This document shows, piece by piece, positions 45,476 to 58,171 of a stretch of 64,000 bases of DNA. Both the position numbers and the translations under genes were made by a program. The notes under the pieces are model-generated. The model had not been told where the DNA came from and searched no databases. It saw only the letters and a program-made list of their open reading frames with translations. Source of the DNA: Acytostelium subglobosum LB1. Lineage: Eukaryota; Evosea; Eumycetozoa; Acytosteliales; Acytosteliaceae. The stretch covers positions 62,001 to 126,000 of the forward strand of contig NW_012236513.1 of assembly GCF_000787575.1 (NCBI RefSeq), given 5' to 3'. How positions within the stretch are numbered: position 1 is the stretch's first letter; each line of letters begins with the position of its first letter.

Positions 45476-46153
45476 CTAATTCTTCAATTCTCTCTCCTTC
45501 AAGAACTCTTCAATGTTCTCATTCTTCCATTTATCGATACTATTTGTTTGATTGTTTGATTGATCAAGTTAGTAATGGTGATCGTCAATGTTAACATCAC
45601 GCTCAACTTACGCGATAGTCTCAGCTTTGCCTTCAGAGTCAGTCAACTCAAAGATAGGGGATGCTCCAGATTGGTACTATATTTGAATGAATGAATGAAT
45701 GAATGAGTGAATGATTGACGCGTTGGCATGGAAATTACAACAACATACTCTAACGGTAACCTTGTACTGGCTCATCTTGTTATCAATGAAGTCTTTGACC
45801 TGAGGGTAAGCGTTCAACTTTCACCTACATATCACGACCTCTGCTTTGGTGTATGTTTTCTTTTGATGGAGTGCCTCTACTGAACAGCACTTCTTGCACT
45901 CATCGACCGCATCTGAATTGCCCATGAACTCTTCGAATGCCTGACAGGAGGAGCACAGCAGTGACTCTGTGAAGCCTAGATCATGGCAGTTGACTGATAG
46001 TTGTGTCGTTGTTGTTGTGGATGGTGGAGACAATGCCGTTGTAGTTGGAGGCAATGTCGCTGCCATACATAGACACAACAACATAAATAGCTGATGGAGA
46101 CCAACATGTGAGGACATCATCTGTAGACGTCCTCGCGTCGTCACCCTAGCCAT
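45476..46153 (-). CDS. sep15: 15-kDa selenoprotein (SELENOF/Sep15) with in-frame TGA
   Basis: Minus-strand exons 46153-45749, 45676-45612 and 45539-45476; 177 aa if the TGA at 45823-45821 (codon 111) is read as selenocysteine. A signal peptide (MLLCLCMAATLPPTTTA) is followed by the Cys-rich UGGT-binding domain: CHDLGFTESLLCSSCQAF, then ECKKCCSVEA. Next comes the thioredoxin-like part. The redox site reads VIC-R-U-KLNAYPQVKDFI, matching C-G-U-KLGRFPQVQAFV in human SELENOF, with Arg for Gly. After the TGA the frame continues through two canonical introns (GTATGT/TAG, GTAAGT/TAG) to YQSGASPIFELTDSEG and AIDKWKNENIEEFLKE, ending TAG. Continued family similarity beyond the TGA and a SECIS-like hairpin downstream support recoding. 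It acts in ER glycoprotein folding. Confidence 0.92.
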
Positions 46154-47108
46154 ATTATCTTGTTATATTTATATATATTTATGTACAAATAATTAAATAA
46201 CAAATGAATTGAAACAAAGACAACAAGACAAAGTGGGTGACGCGACATACTGAATGAAAAGTGTGAAGATCCAGTCTGTTCATTCATTCTTACAACATTC
46301 GTACAACATATACATATACAATGAAGATCAGATATCTGACAAGGACTTGATCAGCATTGACCTTATTTGGTGTTTAAAAGATATGTGGTCGACAATGATC
46401 TTGTATGTTTGCATGACCAAGTGAGACCATTGTCGAGTGGGGGATGAAAGACACCTTCATCTCGCCAACACCCCCACCTTGTTCAACAATTGGACTACTA
46501 CTCGGCACCTATCCTAATTAGGAGGGAGGGCTCAGTCGACCCCAACACTACTACTGTTGTCTTATGCATAAGGTACATATCTTCCAACAAACAGTTATAT
46601 AATTATCCAGAGAGTAACAATTTATTAACAGCTGTAGAGATATATTATTATATTAGTATCTACTAAGATTTTGAGATTTTAAAAGATAGAGATATCTCTT
46701 TACCAAAGGTAAGTTATCCACCTCCATTCAACCTCAACAGCTGATTGATTGATTGCATGATTGAATGAATGAATGATGTTGCTTATGTCGTAGAACGTTG
46801 TTGTTGTCGCCCATAACCCCCAATTGACTGAACATGCATGGATGTAAGCAAGTTCCCGGGAACCGGGTGTGTTGCTGTGGTGGTTGTTGTTGTTCAAGAT
46901 TATCATCTTGCAATGATGATGGGTGGATTGAATGAATGAATGAATGAATTACAATTCAAAGACATAATTACAACTTATTGAACATCATCCAATCTATTCA
47001 ATCATACTCAAATCATCAAACATTCAAACAAACAACAACTTGTAATATTAATATAAACATAATATCAACCAACATTAAAGTTTAGATCATATATAGTTTG
47101 GAAGAAGA
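46154..47108. other. Divergent spacer (SELENOF / ACC) with a 12-bp palindrome
   Basis: A perfect palindrome GTTCCCGGGAAC (46852-46863) stands in AT-rich DNA about 250 bp upstream of the ACC start and is followed directly by a further CGGG. The sequence CGCCCATAA at 46809-46817, about 35 bp upstream of it, resembles dictyostelid small-RNA promoter elements only loosely. No gene is supported. Confidence 0.5.
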
Positions 47109-50100
47109 ATGGATGCATCAACCTTGATTGATCCAATTGAGGAGTATGTCATTGGTCATGGAGGAAATAAGGTGATACAAAAGATATTGATTGCCAATAA
47201 TGGAATAGCTGCAGTAAAGGCAATTAGATCGGTGCGTAAATGGACTTATTCAACATTTGGCAATGAACGTTTGATCAAATTCGTTGTGATGGCCACGCCA
47301 GAGGACTTGAAGGCCAATGCCGAGTACATTAGAATGGCCGATCAGTTCATAGAGGTACCAGGCGGTACAAACAATTACAACTATGCCAACGTGGACATCA
47401 TCGTGGACTTTGCCGAACGAGCTGGCGTGCATGCCGTGTGGGCGGGCTGGGGTCATGCTTCGGAAAACCCTCGACTGCCCGAGTTATTATCGCGCACCAA
47501 GACTCAGATCGCATTCATTGGTCCACATGCCAGTGCCATGCGAGATCTAGGCGATAAGATTGCATCGACCATTGTGGCGCAGTCGGCCAAAGTCGCGTGT
47601 GTGCCATGGAGTGGGAGCGGACTGACTGTGGAATACTCAAAGACTGGTGTCTCGCCAGATGTATATCGCCAGGCCAACGTAGCCTCTGTCGAGGAGGCCA
47701 AGACCATCGTCGAAAGGATAGGTCTGCCTGCCATGATCAAGGCGTCAGAGGGAGGGGGTGGCAAAGGTATTCGCAAGGTCACAACAATGGAGGAGCTGGC
47801 GGCATCATTTCGCCAGGTGCAATCCGAGGTGCCAGGCTCGCCGATCTTCATCATGAAGCTGGTGCCAAACGCACGTCATTTGGAGGTACAGATCATTGGC
47901 GATCAGTATGGCGAGGCAATATCATTGAATGGACGTGATTGTTCTGTTCAGAGACGACATCAAAAGATTATCGAGGAGGGTCCTGCATTGGCACCACTGC
48001 CAGAGCTCTGGACAGAGATGGAGCGTGCTGCAGTACGTCTGGTCAAGGAAGTAGGCTACGTTGGTGCTGGCACAGTCGAGTACCTATTCCAAGGTGGACG
48101 ATACTATTTCCTCGAACTCAATCCACGTCTACAAGTCGAGCATCCAGTCACCGAAGAGATCACTGGTGTCAACCTACCAGCCACTCAACTTCAAATAGCC
48201 ATGGGTATTCCATTATACAGGTATGTCTGATGTGAGCTGGTGGAACTATCCCTCCCCTAACAAACAAAAAATCAATCAAATACAGGATACCAGATATAAG
48301 GAAGCTTTATGGACATTCACCATTTGATAACACTCCAATAGACTTGCAAGAATTATCAATAAGGATACCACCAAAGAGTCATTGTATCGCTGTGAGGATA
48401 ACGGGAGAGAATCCAGATGAGGGCTTCAAGCCCACTTCAGGTGGAATCCAGGAACTCACATTTAGGAGCACGCCCAATGTATGGGGCTACTTCAGCGTCG
48501 GTCCACATGGCGGCCTACACGAGTATGCCGACTCACAGTTTGGACACATCTTTGCCAGTGGCAACACGAGGGAGGAGGCGAGAAAAGCCATGGTTGTGGG
48601 CCTGAAGGAGATATCGATACGTGGAGACATTCGTACACCAGTCGAGTACATTATACATCTGTTGGAGACCGATTCATTCAAGCGCAATGATATAGACACG
48701 GGCTGGCTGGACAGACTCATCGCCGAGAAGATCATCACTGCCAAGCCCGACTGCATGCTAGTGGTACTATGTGGCGCACTCACCAAGGCTTTCAATCAAT
48801 GTGCACTCCGCTGTCAGGAGTTCATCCAACAGATCACTGTGGGTCAGCTACCAAGCATCGAGTTGCTGGCCAATGTAATACCCGTGGAGCTCATCTACAA
48901 CAACATCAAGTATCTGTTTGAAGTGCGTCGAAAGAGTCCATCAAGCTTTATGATTGCGCTACAACATGAGCGCAACAACTTTGTCGATGCCAATGTCATT
49001 GCCATGGCTGATGGCGGACTGCTCATCATGCTGGACGGTCGAATGAATGTTTGTTATGCACGCGAGGATGTCACTGGACTGCGAATGACCATCGACTCAA
49101 AGACATGTGTGTTCAGCCAGGAGTACGACCCGTCGATCCTGCGCACGTCCTCGCCAGGCAAGCTCGTCCGCTATCTGGTGGACGACGGTGCGCATGTTGA
49201 GAAGGGTGCCTCATTCGCCGAGATTGAGGTGATGAAGATGTACATGCCCCTGATCGCCCCAGAGTCTGGAACAATCAAGTTTGCCCTCTCTGAGGGCAGT
49301 GTGATGGCTGCCGGCGCCATCATTGCCCATCTGTTGTTGGACGACAGTGCCACAGTGCTCAAGTCAACTGTGTTTAATGGACATCTCGGACCAATGTTGC
49401 CACCCACATTGATTGGTGACAAGCCACATCAACTACTCAATCACACCATTCAGAGCATCAGACATGTTCTTGGCGGATATGAACATCCTCAAGTCAACGC
49501 CCTAGTCGACGAGTTGTTTGCACAGATTGAGACGTCTACACTGCCATTCTACGAGTTCCACGATTGCCTCAGCGTGATCACCAATCGCCTGCCTCCATCA
49601 TTGACCACATTGGTCTATGGAGAGTTGGCCAGATTCAAGTCCAACAACATTGTCGAGAAACTTGGATGGCCACCACAGCAACCCCATATATGGGGCGAGG
49701 ATGAATGCAAGGAGGAGTGCTTCAACAGTATGGCTTTGCAAAAGACGATCACAGTGTATATGAACAAGGCGGCGGCAGAGAATGAGTCAATCGCCAAGAC
49801 ATTGGCCACGACTATCGCGCCACTGATGGACCTCACCCAGAAATATATTGATGGAATCAAAGGATCGAGGACAAGCACAATCAGATCAATCTTGGATGAA
49901 TTCATTGCAATTGATGCATTGGAACATCGCGCAATACAGACCAGTCTGAAGAATCTGCGACATATCTACAAGGACGATGTCACCAGGATACTGGATGCAT
50001 CACGATCCATTCATCCACAATCAATCAAACATCAACTCATCCTATCACTTTTGCGCAAGATTGATCAGACCAACACAGTGCCAGACTACATGGTCCAGCT

Positions 50101-53100
50101 TAAACGACTGTCTCAGATGTCTGGCAAGAGCATGGACATATCACTCAAAGCCAAACAGATTATCGTCAACTCACAACTACCAACGATCAAACATCGCATG
50201 GATGACCTGGACGAGTGCATCCATCATGTGCTCGGACTTGAGAACGATGAGCGCGAGAAGGAGATACAGGTCGTGTCCAAGCAGTCGGCCGACATCATCG
50301 ATGTTCTCATTCCAATGTTTGACTCGAGTGAGGAGCACATCAAGCGAGTGTCTTTGGAGTTATATGTACGCCACAGCTATCGATCGTACAACGTTCAGAC
50401 GATCCGTGTGTGTATTGGCCAAGATCCACTAGCAGTCGAGCGAGGATTTGAGTGCGTCGAGTGGCACTTCTATATCTACGCACCATCAACTGTTGCAGCG
50501 GCCAGCTCAACATCTCAGTCACCATCACCACACACCACTCCCGATGGGCGACGTCTCTCAGTCATCTCCAATGTGCTTTTTGGCGGCACACGTGTCGACT
50601 CGATGGACAACCTCTCAGCGATCGAAGACCAAAATCTACTTCGCTACGGCATGATGGTCTACTTCCACACTGAATCGATGTTTGAACAACAGTTGCCCGC
50701 GATACTAAAGTGCTACAACAAAGAGGACGACTTCAATCTTGGCAGGATGCGTCCGCCCAATGACCCCACCGATGTGATGTCCGTCGTGATCAAGACCTAT
50801 CCCGAGACGATCGCTCAAGAGAACGCGTGCACCACACGCCTCAGCCAGATACTCAAGGCCAACATCAAGGAGCTGTACCAGGCCAGAATCAGACGTGTCA
50901 CCTTTGTTTGTTGTGGCAGCATTGGCCAGAACCCCAAGTTCTTCACATTCCGTGAGCGCCACAACTTTGCCGAGGACTCAATCTTCCGCCACATCGAGCC
51001 GTCGATGGCCTACCATCTCGAGGTGCGCAAGCTGAGCAACTTCAACATCACCTACATCCCCACTCAATCACAACGTATCCATCTCTACTATGCACAAGAG
51101 CGAGGCAAGAGCGAGACCGACGTCAATGCCGACAGATGTCTATTCGTGCGATCAGTGATCAGCTACAGTGACCTTAGTCGTGGAGACAATGAGATCAAGA
51201 TCGTCGATATTCTGCTGTCACAGATCGAAGCGCTTCTGTCAGAGTCGATCGAGGCGCTCGAGATGGCCATGGCCACACACAAGTCAGCGCAGAACCACAA
51301 CATCTTCCTCAACATCATACCCGAGGTCATATTCGATGAGCGAATGATCAACTATGTCGTCCAGGAGATTGGTGATCGAGTTGGTACGAAGCTGTGGAAA
51401 CTACATGTTGGACAGGTCGAGGTCAAGGGTCGTCTGAGACGCGGCGACAACCTGACTGCCATCAGATTCTTCATCCAGAATCCAACCGGCTATGCATTCC
51501 AAGTGCAGTGCTACTATGAACAGTTCAACCCATTGGGTCAGTGGACGTTCACCGCCGTGCCAGGCAGTCCAAGAGGCATCTGGGATGGCTTACCAGTGGA
51601 CACGCCCTATCCCATTATGGACGCAGTACAACGCAATCGATTCAAAGCACAACGATTGGAGACAACGTACATCTATGACTATCCCGACCTCTTCAACGAA
51701 GCACTTCAATCACTTTGGTTGGAATATGTCGAGCTGAACAAGGACAACCCAAATCGCATACCTCTGCCATCGCGTCGAGTTACCGATGTCGTTGAACTCA
51801 TATTGACACCGGGACAGATGACGGGCACTGAATGTCCGCCCACAGTACCATTCGATCAACTGCCAGAGGACAAAAGACCACGCATCGAGGAGACATTCCG
51901 TCCAATTGGCTACAATGATATTGGAATGGTGGCGTGGAAGATGACGCTTTACACACCCGAGGTGCCACAGGGCCGACAGGTAATTGTGATTGCCAACGAC
52001 ATCACATTCCAGATCGGATCATTCGGACCTGCCGAAGATCTGCTCTTTAACTTGGCCAGCGAGAAGGCCAGATTGGAGGGCCTGCCAAGAATATACATCT
52101 CTGCCAACTCTGGCGCGAGGATTGGTCTGGCCGACGATGTAAAGAGCAAGTTCAAGGTGCTGTGGAACGTGCCAGGAGACCCAAGCAAAGGTGCACGATC
52201 ACTCTACCTCACTGAGGATGATTATCAACTATTGTCGGCTTCACACTCGGTCCAAGCGGAGCGTGATCGTGAGGGACGATGGGTGCTCACAGACATCATT
52301 GGCAGTCTCAATGGTATTGGCGTGGAGAATCTGAGCTGGTCGGGATTCATTGCCGGAGAGACATCACGTGCCTACAAAGATACATTCACAATCACACTGG
52401 TAACAGGTCGATCAGTTGGTATTGGCGCGTATCTTGTGCGACTTGGACAGAGGACCATTCAAAACGATGCACCAATCATACTCACTGGCGCTGGTGCACT
52501 CAACAAGGTGCTTGGCAAAGAGGTCTACTCGTCCAATCAACAACTGGGTGGAACCCAGATCATGTACTCCAATGGTGTGTCGCATCTCTGTGTTCATGAT
52601 GAGCTCAAGGGCATCGTGTCCATTCTGCAATGGATCGCATACATACCCAAGGCGAGGGGCGAGCCACTCCCAGTGCTGAACAATGGTGACTCGGTGGATC
52701 GCGACATTGACTTTGACCCATGTCTCACGGCCAAGTACGAGATCAAGGATCTGATCATGGGACATAGCTCTGATCTTGATCCCATGGTCTGGATCAGTGG
52801 ACTGTTTGACAAGGGCTCATTCATCGAGACACTCGGCGGTTGGGCAAAGACTGTTGTATGTGGCCGCGCAAGGCTAGGCGGCATTCCAGTTGGTGTGATT
52901 GGCGTGGAGACCAAGACCGTCGAGAAGGTGGTGCCGGCCGACCCCGCCAATCCCATCTCTCAAGAGGTGGTCACTCAACAGGCGGCACAGGTCTGGTATC
53001 CAGACTCATCGTTCAAGACTGCTCAGGCCATTGCCGACTTTAACAATGGCGAGGAGCTACCTCTCATCATCCTGGCCAACTGGCGAGGCTTTAGTGGTGG

Positions 53101-53968
53101 CATGCGTGACATGTTTGACGAGATACTCAAGTTTGGTGCGCTGATCGTGGACAACCTGCGCAACTATCGACAGCCTGTATTTGTCTACATTCCTCCCGAT
53201 GGAGAACTGCGTGGCGGTGCCTGGGTCGTCCTAGACTCGACAATCAATCTGGACATGATGGAGATGTACGCATCGGAGAGTGCGCGTGGCGGTGTCCTCG
53301 AGCCCAACGGCATCTGTGAGATCAAGTACCGTGATCCCGAACTCATCAAGACCATGCACAGACTAGATGACCGATTGCAAACATTGAACCTGGAGATGCA
53401 ACGTGCCAGCGCAGCCAACGACCTACCACAGACAATCACACTCAAGCAACAGATACAAGTACGCGAGAAGGAACTGCTGAGTGTGTACCAGCAGATTGCA
53501 ATCAAGTTTGCAGACCTGCATGACACTCCAGGTCGTATGAAGGCCAAGGGTGTGATACACGATGTTGTTCCATGGAGGTCGGCCCGTCGCTACTTCTATC
53601 ACCGTCTTCGTCGCAGACTCTTGGAGGAGCAGCACATCAAGGCGATGCACGCGGCCAATCCTACGCTTAGCCGACAGGAGCGTATGAATCTGCTCAAACA
53701 ATGGACGGCAGAGATAGAGTTGAACAACAACAACAACAAGAAGACAATCCTCTTGGAGAACGATGAACAAGTTGCCAATTTGCTAAAGAGTTGTGAGGAT
53801 GCATTGTCACAACGAGTGATACAATTGAAGAAGATGTACAATCAATCACAACTAGTTGACTATGCTCAATCATTGGACCAAGAGACAATGTTGGACAACA
53901 TCATCAGTCTAATCGAGACACTATCACCAGATAAGCGAAAGGCACTTCAAGCTAAGCTAAAACAATAA
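47109..53968 (+). CDS. accA: Acetyl-CoA carboxylase, multidomain eukaryotic type
   Basis: Two exons, 47109-48220 and 48286-53968; 2264 aa, the normal length for cytosolic ACC. Residues 1 to about 500 are biotin carboxylase ([31 protein letters not shown]-grasp loop, [15 protein letters not shown]; the intron falls just after this). The biotin attachment motif EVMKMYMPL lies near residue 686. A long ACC central domain follows. The carboxyltransferase domains occupy roughly 1480-2130 ([47 protein letters not shown]). It makes malonyl-CoA from acetyl-CoA, bicarbonate and ATP for fatty acid synthesis. No low-complexity insert interrupts the core. The last 120 residues are helical with an Asn run. 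Confidence 0.98.
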
Positions 53969-54204
53969 TATTAGTATTATTACATGTAATAAAGATATCT
54001 GCATGATGTACAACTGTAAATGAGTTTGAAAGTGCAACCGTGGTTCTTCACCCTGGGGACTTCAAAGTTTGAAACTGAGGGGTCGACCCACACACAGAGA
54101 CTTGTTATCTTTGTTCATTTATTCATTCATTCAAAGATAGTTATAACTTTACATTATATATACATACATAGCTACGACATAGATACAGAGAAGAAGAATA
54201 AGAT

Positions 54205-56203
54205 ATGTCTACTACACCGACTACTACAGCTGCTTCAGCAAAGACGATGAATGTGCGAATTGCTATTCAGGATTATATCAATAAGATGTTGAATAATGTT
54301 CAGGGAATGAAGGTGTTGGTACTGGACAAAGAAACTGCTGCTATTGTTGGTCTGGTATACTCTCAATCCGATATATTACAGAAGGAGGTATTCCTCTTTG
54401 AGAAGATCGATGGTACCTCCTCAGAGAAGATGCCACACATCAAGGCCGTCTACTTTGTACGACCAACTCAAGACAATGTACATCGCATCGCTGACGAGAT
54501 CAGGAATCCAAGATTCTCTGATTATCATCTATGTAAGCATCCAAGTAGTACTAGTTGCAACTCAGTGACTAATACTAATACATCATCATAATGACAGTCT
54601 TTACAAACTCAATTGGATCGGGATCACTGGAGGACATTGCCAAGTATGATCAGAGTGACAGTGTTAAGGAGGTACAGGAGTACTTTGGAGACTTCTACCC
54701 AATCAATCCAGATACATTCACACTCAACATACCAGGTGTGCTCACAAGAACAACTGCTGCATGGCAGACCAACATCAACAGAATCATTGATGGTCTCACT
54801 GCATCACTTCTAGCACTCAAGAAGAAGCCCATCATCAGACACTCTGCCAACTCTGAGGCAACCAGATATCTCGCACAAGCAATGACCGTATGTATCATAG
54901 TCTCCGTCTGCAAGGGGGAGGAGTTACTCACTCACCAACTCAATCAAACAATGTAGGAGAGGATCAGTAAGGAGAGAGATGCATTCGACTTTAGAAAGCA
55001 TGAATCATTGTTGTTGATTCTCGACAGGAAGGACGACCCAATCACTCCACTCTTGCATCAATGGACTTATCAATCAATGATTCACGAGTTACTCTCGATC
55101 AACAATAACAGAGTCAGCTTGAATAGGAAGGGCGAGTCTGATCCCAACAAGGAGGTCATACTTAACGTCGACCACGATGCCTTCTACAGAGACAACATGT
55201 TTATGAACTATGGAGACCTTGGTGCCAGTATCAAGGACCTCGTAGAGACCTATCAAAAGAGACAAGAGAGCAGTGCTAACATCAATACCATCGGTAAGTG
55301 ATCATGAGTGGGTTAGTGTCCAACTCCAATGACTAATCAATCAATCAATCAATCAATCAAACAGAGGACATGAAGAGATTCATTGAGAGTTATCCACAAT
55401 TCCAGAACTTCTCAACAACAGTGTCCAAGCATGTCAACTTGATGGAGGAGATATCAAAGAGGATTAGTGACGATCATCTGATGGAGGTGTCAGAGATGCA
55501 ACAGGAGTTGGCGTGCAACAATGATCACGGCAGTGCCTACGCAAGACTGTGCGAGATGCTCGACAGCGAGAAGTTCACCAAGGAGGACAAGCTGGTGATG
55601 GTGTTGCTCTACAGTATTAGATACGAGGAGGGACATGTTTGGGAGCTGCAAGAGAAGCTGTCACGCTGTGGATTAGAGCCCCACCACATCAGTCTAGTGC
55701 AGACACTCAAGGACTACGCCGGCAAGAATCAGCGAGAGGGTGATCTGCTTGGCACCAAGAACATCCTGTCACACTTTATGAATGGCGTCGTCAAGCGTGG
55801 TCTCCAAGGTATCTCCAACATCTACACACAGCATGCACCACTATTGTCCGAGATCCTAGAGCAGTTATCCAAGAACAAACTTCGCGAGCAATCATATCCA
55901 TATTACACAACAGGTCAGCCAACTGAAAGGTATGTTGTTGTGTATCCAATCAATCAATCAATCAATCCATCAGTCGACTGACACACATCCACCTCACCAA
56001 TCAATCAATCATATAGACCATCAGACATTATTGTATTCATCATTGGAGGCATCACTTATGAGGAGGCCTATAATGTATTTAAGTTCAACTCGATGAATGC
56101 CAACCAAAAGATCCGTGTCGTCTTGGGTGGTTCTACCATTCTCAACTGCAACCAATTCCTGGAGGATCTGACTCACATGAAGATTCTTAGCAAGAATAGA
56201 TAA
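54205..56203 (+). CDS. vps45: Vps45, Sec1/Munc18-family protein
   Basis: Five exons, 54205-54532, 54598-54887, 54957-55293, 55365-55929 and 56017-56203; 568 aa, as in yeast and human Vps45. Diagnostic blocks are MKVLVLDKETAAIVGLVYSQ, IKAVYFVRPTQDNVHRIADE, FFTNSIGSGSLEDIA, LLILDRKDDPITPLLHQWTY, MFMNYGDLGASIKDLV and DIIVFIIGGITYEEA. The protein binds a TGN/endosomal syntaxin (Tlg2/STX16 type) and controls SNARE assembly in endosomal traffic. All junctions are GTAWG/CAG-TAG and keep frame, and each intron carries CAAT repeats before its acceptor. Start at 54205 gives a short Thr/Ala leader before the conserved MNVRIAIQDYI; the ATG at 54247 or a later one cannot be excluded. Confidence 0.97.
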
Positions 56204-58171
56204 TGTACTGCACCCTGTCCCATACAGAACCAACCAACCAACCAACCAACCATTGAGCAAATGCAATGGCATTCATTCCACTTCTTTGTGATGTTGTTGA
56301 TGCTTCCAACTACCATCATCCTGCCGCCGTCTCCACATTTGCAACAACACAAACACAATAATAATAATCATAACAAAAGCCTTGTCATCATAACCTTTGA
56401 GAGGTCAGGTCCATGTTTTCGTCTGCTCTTTGACTCATCCATCCAACCAACCATCAATCAATCCATCCGCAATGGGCCACAGCGCAGAAATCGAGTGTTG
56501 AAAAAAACAACGGACCGTTTTTGGGGGTTCGCGATCGTAGATAACAAAAACCCAAGTCGCAGAGGGGATTTATTATTGAGAATGGCCTCAACAAGTCTTG
56601 GGCACAACTAGGAATGAGCTTGATTGATCATTGTTGGGGCGGCTGATTAAAACAACACCTATCATCGACTAGTGATCACTTTCTACTTTCAAAATTAATA
56701 TACATCACATAAATATACCAGTTTAGTTTAGATAGATAGTTATTATTAGTAGTATTAAGTAAACAGCAACATATCAAGACAACTAGCAATACTTGATTAT
56801 TGGTATGAAGACAACATTGTTACAATCAATCAAACAATCACAACCTTTGGCGCCACAACATTTAATGCACTAGTCCTGATTGATAGCTTTACATCTTAAA
56901 TGTGGGCCACATTTTTCATGATCACCAATAAGAATCATTGGTCTCCATCAATCAATCAATCAATCAATCAATCCATCCATCCATTCATATTCACCTCACC
57001 TTTAACTTTATCAATCAACCAAATCGATTTCACACTATCAGGGCAGGTCACATCATCCACACATTCACACTTTAATCCCCCACATATGAGGCGGGGTGTG
57101 TGATGGACCAACACGTTATATGTACATATTTGTATTTTTGTTTGTGTGTGTGTGTATGTGAGTGAGAGTGAGTGTGTGTGTGTGGATGAATTCTCCCCTC
57201 ATTTCCACTCTCTCTCTCTCTCTACCTCTCACTCACTCACTATCACTCTATCTATCACATTCAATTCATTATTCACATTCATTCCAACAACATTCATTCA
57301 TTCAATCATTCACAGCCATCATCCATTATATAGTGTGTCCATCCAACCATCCATCAATCATCGTGTAAATAGTAAGTCGAACTAGTTCACGCTCATGCCT
57401 CCAAAAGGCATATAATTATGTGTTATGGATTTCAATCAACAACAACAGCATCAACAACATCAAGACTGACTGGTGTGGAGTTTCGGGAGATGAATTCATT
57501 CGACCAGGCAGTAGCAGCAACAGCAGCACCATCTTGCGAACTCCACATTGTTGTATAAATTACACATCACTACACATTACACGCATCCTCCTCACTCATT
57601 CATTCATTCACTCACTCAAATCAATCACTCCATTTAATCACCCACTCACTCTATCTTGTTGTTGTTATTGCATTGATGAGAGTGAATGAATGCAAGCCAA
57701 TCATCATAGAGATATCACTATCTTTTCTTTAACCTCACAACAACAATCATCTTTTTTTAACCTCCCTCTTTTCATCAATCACCTCCCTACCTCCCTCATC
57801 AAACTCTCTCTTTCTCTCTCTCTCATTGTACAACCTATTAACAATCCATAATTATCATTACCTAAGCGTAGTATATTGACCATCACCTTGGGCTACAGCC
57901 AGCAGCAGCAGCAGCAGCAACAAGACATATCGACATCGACATCGACTGCGATCTCGACCACAATCAACCTCATCTCGACAACGACAACGACGACAGCCAC
58001 CATCACCCACACCAACCATTAGGCCATCTGACTCGAGCAATCTACAATTGCAATAACAATCAAAGTCAGTCAATCACAATCAATCACAATCAATCAATCG
58101 CAATCCAATCCAATCAAATATCGGCAGTAGTCAGTCGTCATTAAGTCAGTCGGTCAATCTTTGATTCAGAA
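56204..58171. other. 2 kb spacer upstream of the kinase gene
   Basis: No gene is supported. It contains CAAC/CCAA repeats (56226-56250), CAATCAATCAATCAATCAATC (56947-56970), a (TG)n/(GTGA)n patch (57142-57185), a CT tract (57210-57225) and AGC/AAC triplets at 57900-57925. The last 100 bp are CAAT arrays, probably the kinase 5' UTR. Open frames here are repeat readings. Confidence 0.5.

Noticed and set aside
45821-46153. A truncated 110-aa SELENOF pseudogene ending at the TGA
   Set aside because: Family similarity continues through the TGA and two further exons with good splice sites and a proper stop, so recoding is the better reading.
56261-56611. 116-codon frame after vps45
   Set aside because: Low-complexity reading of Asn/Gln/Ile repeats without a domain; probably vps45 3' UTR and spacer.
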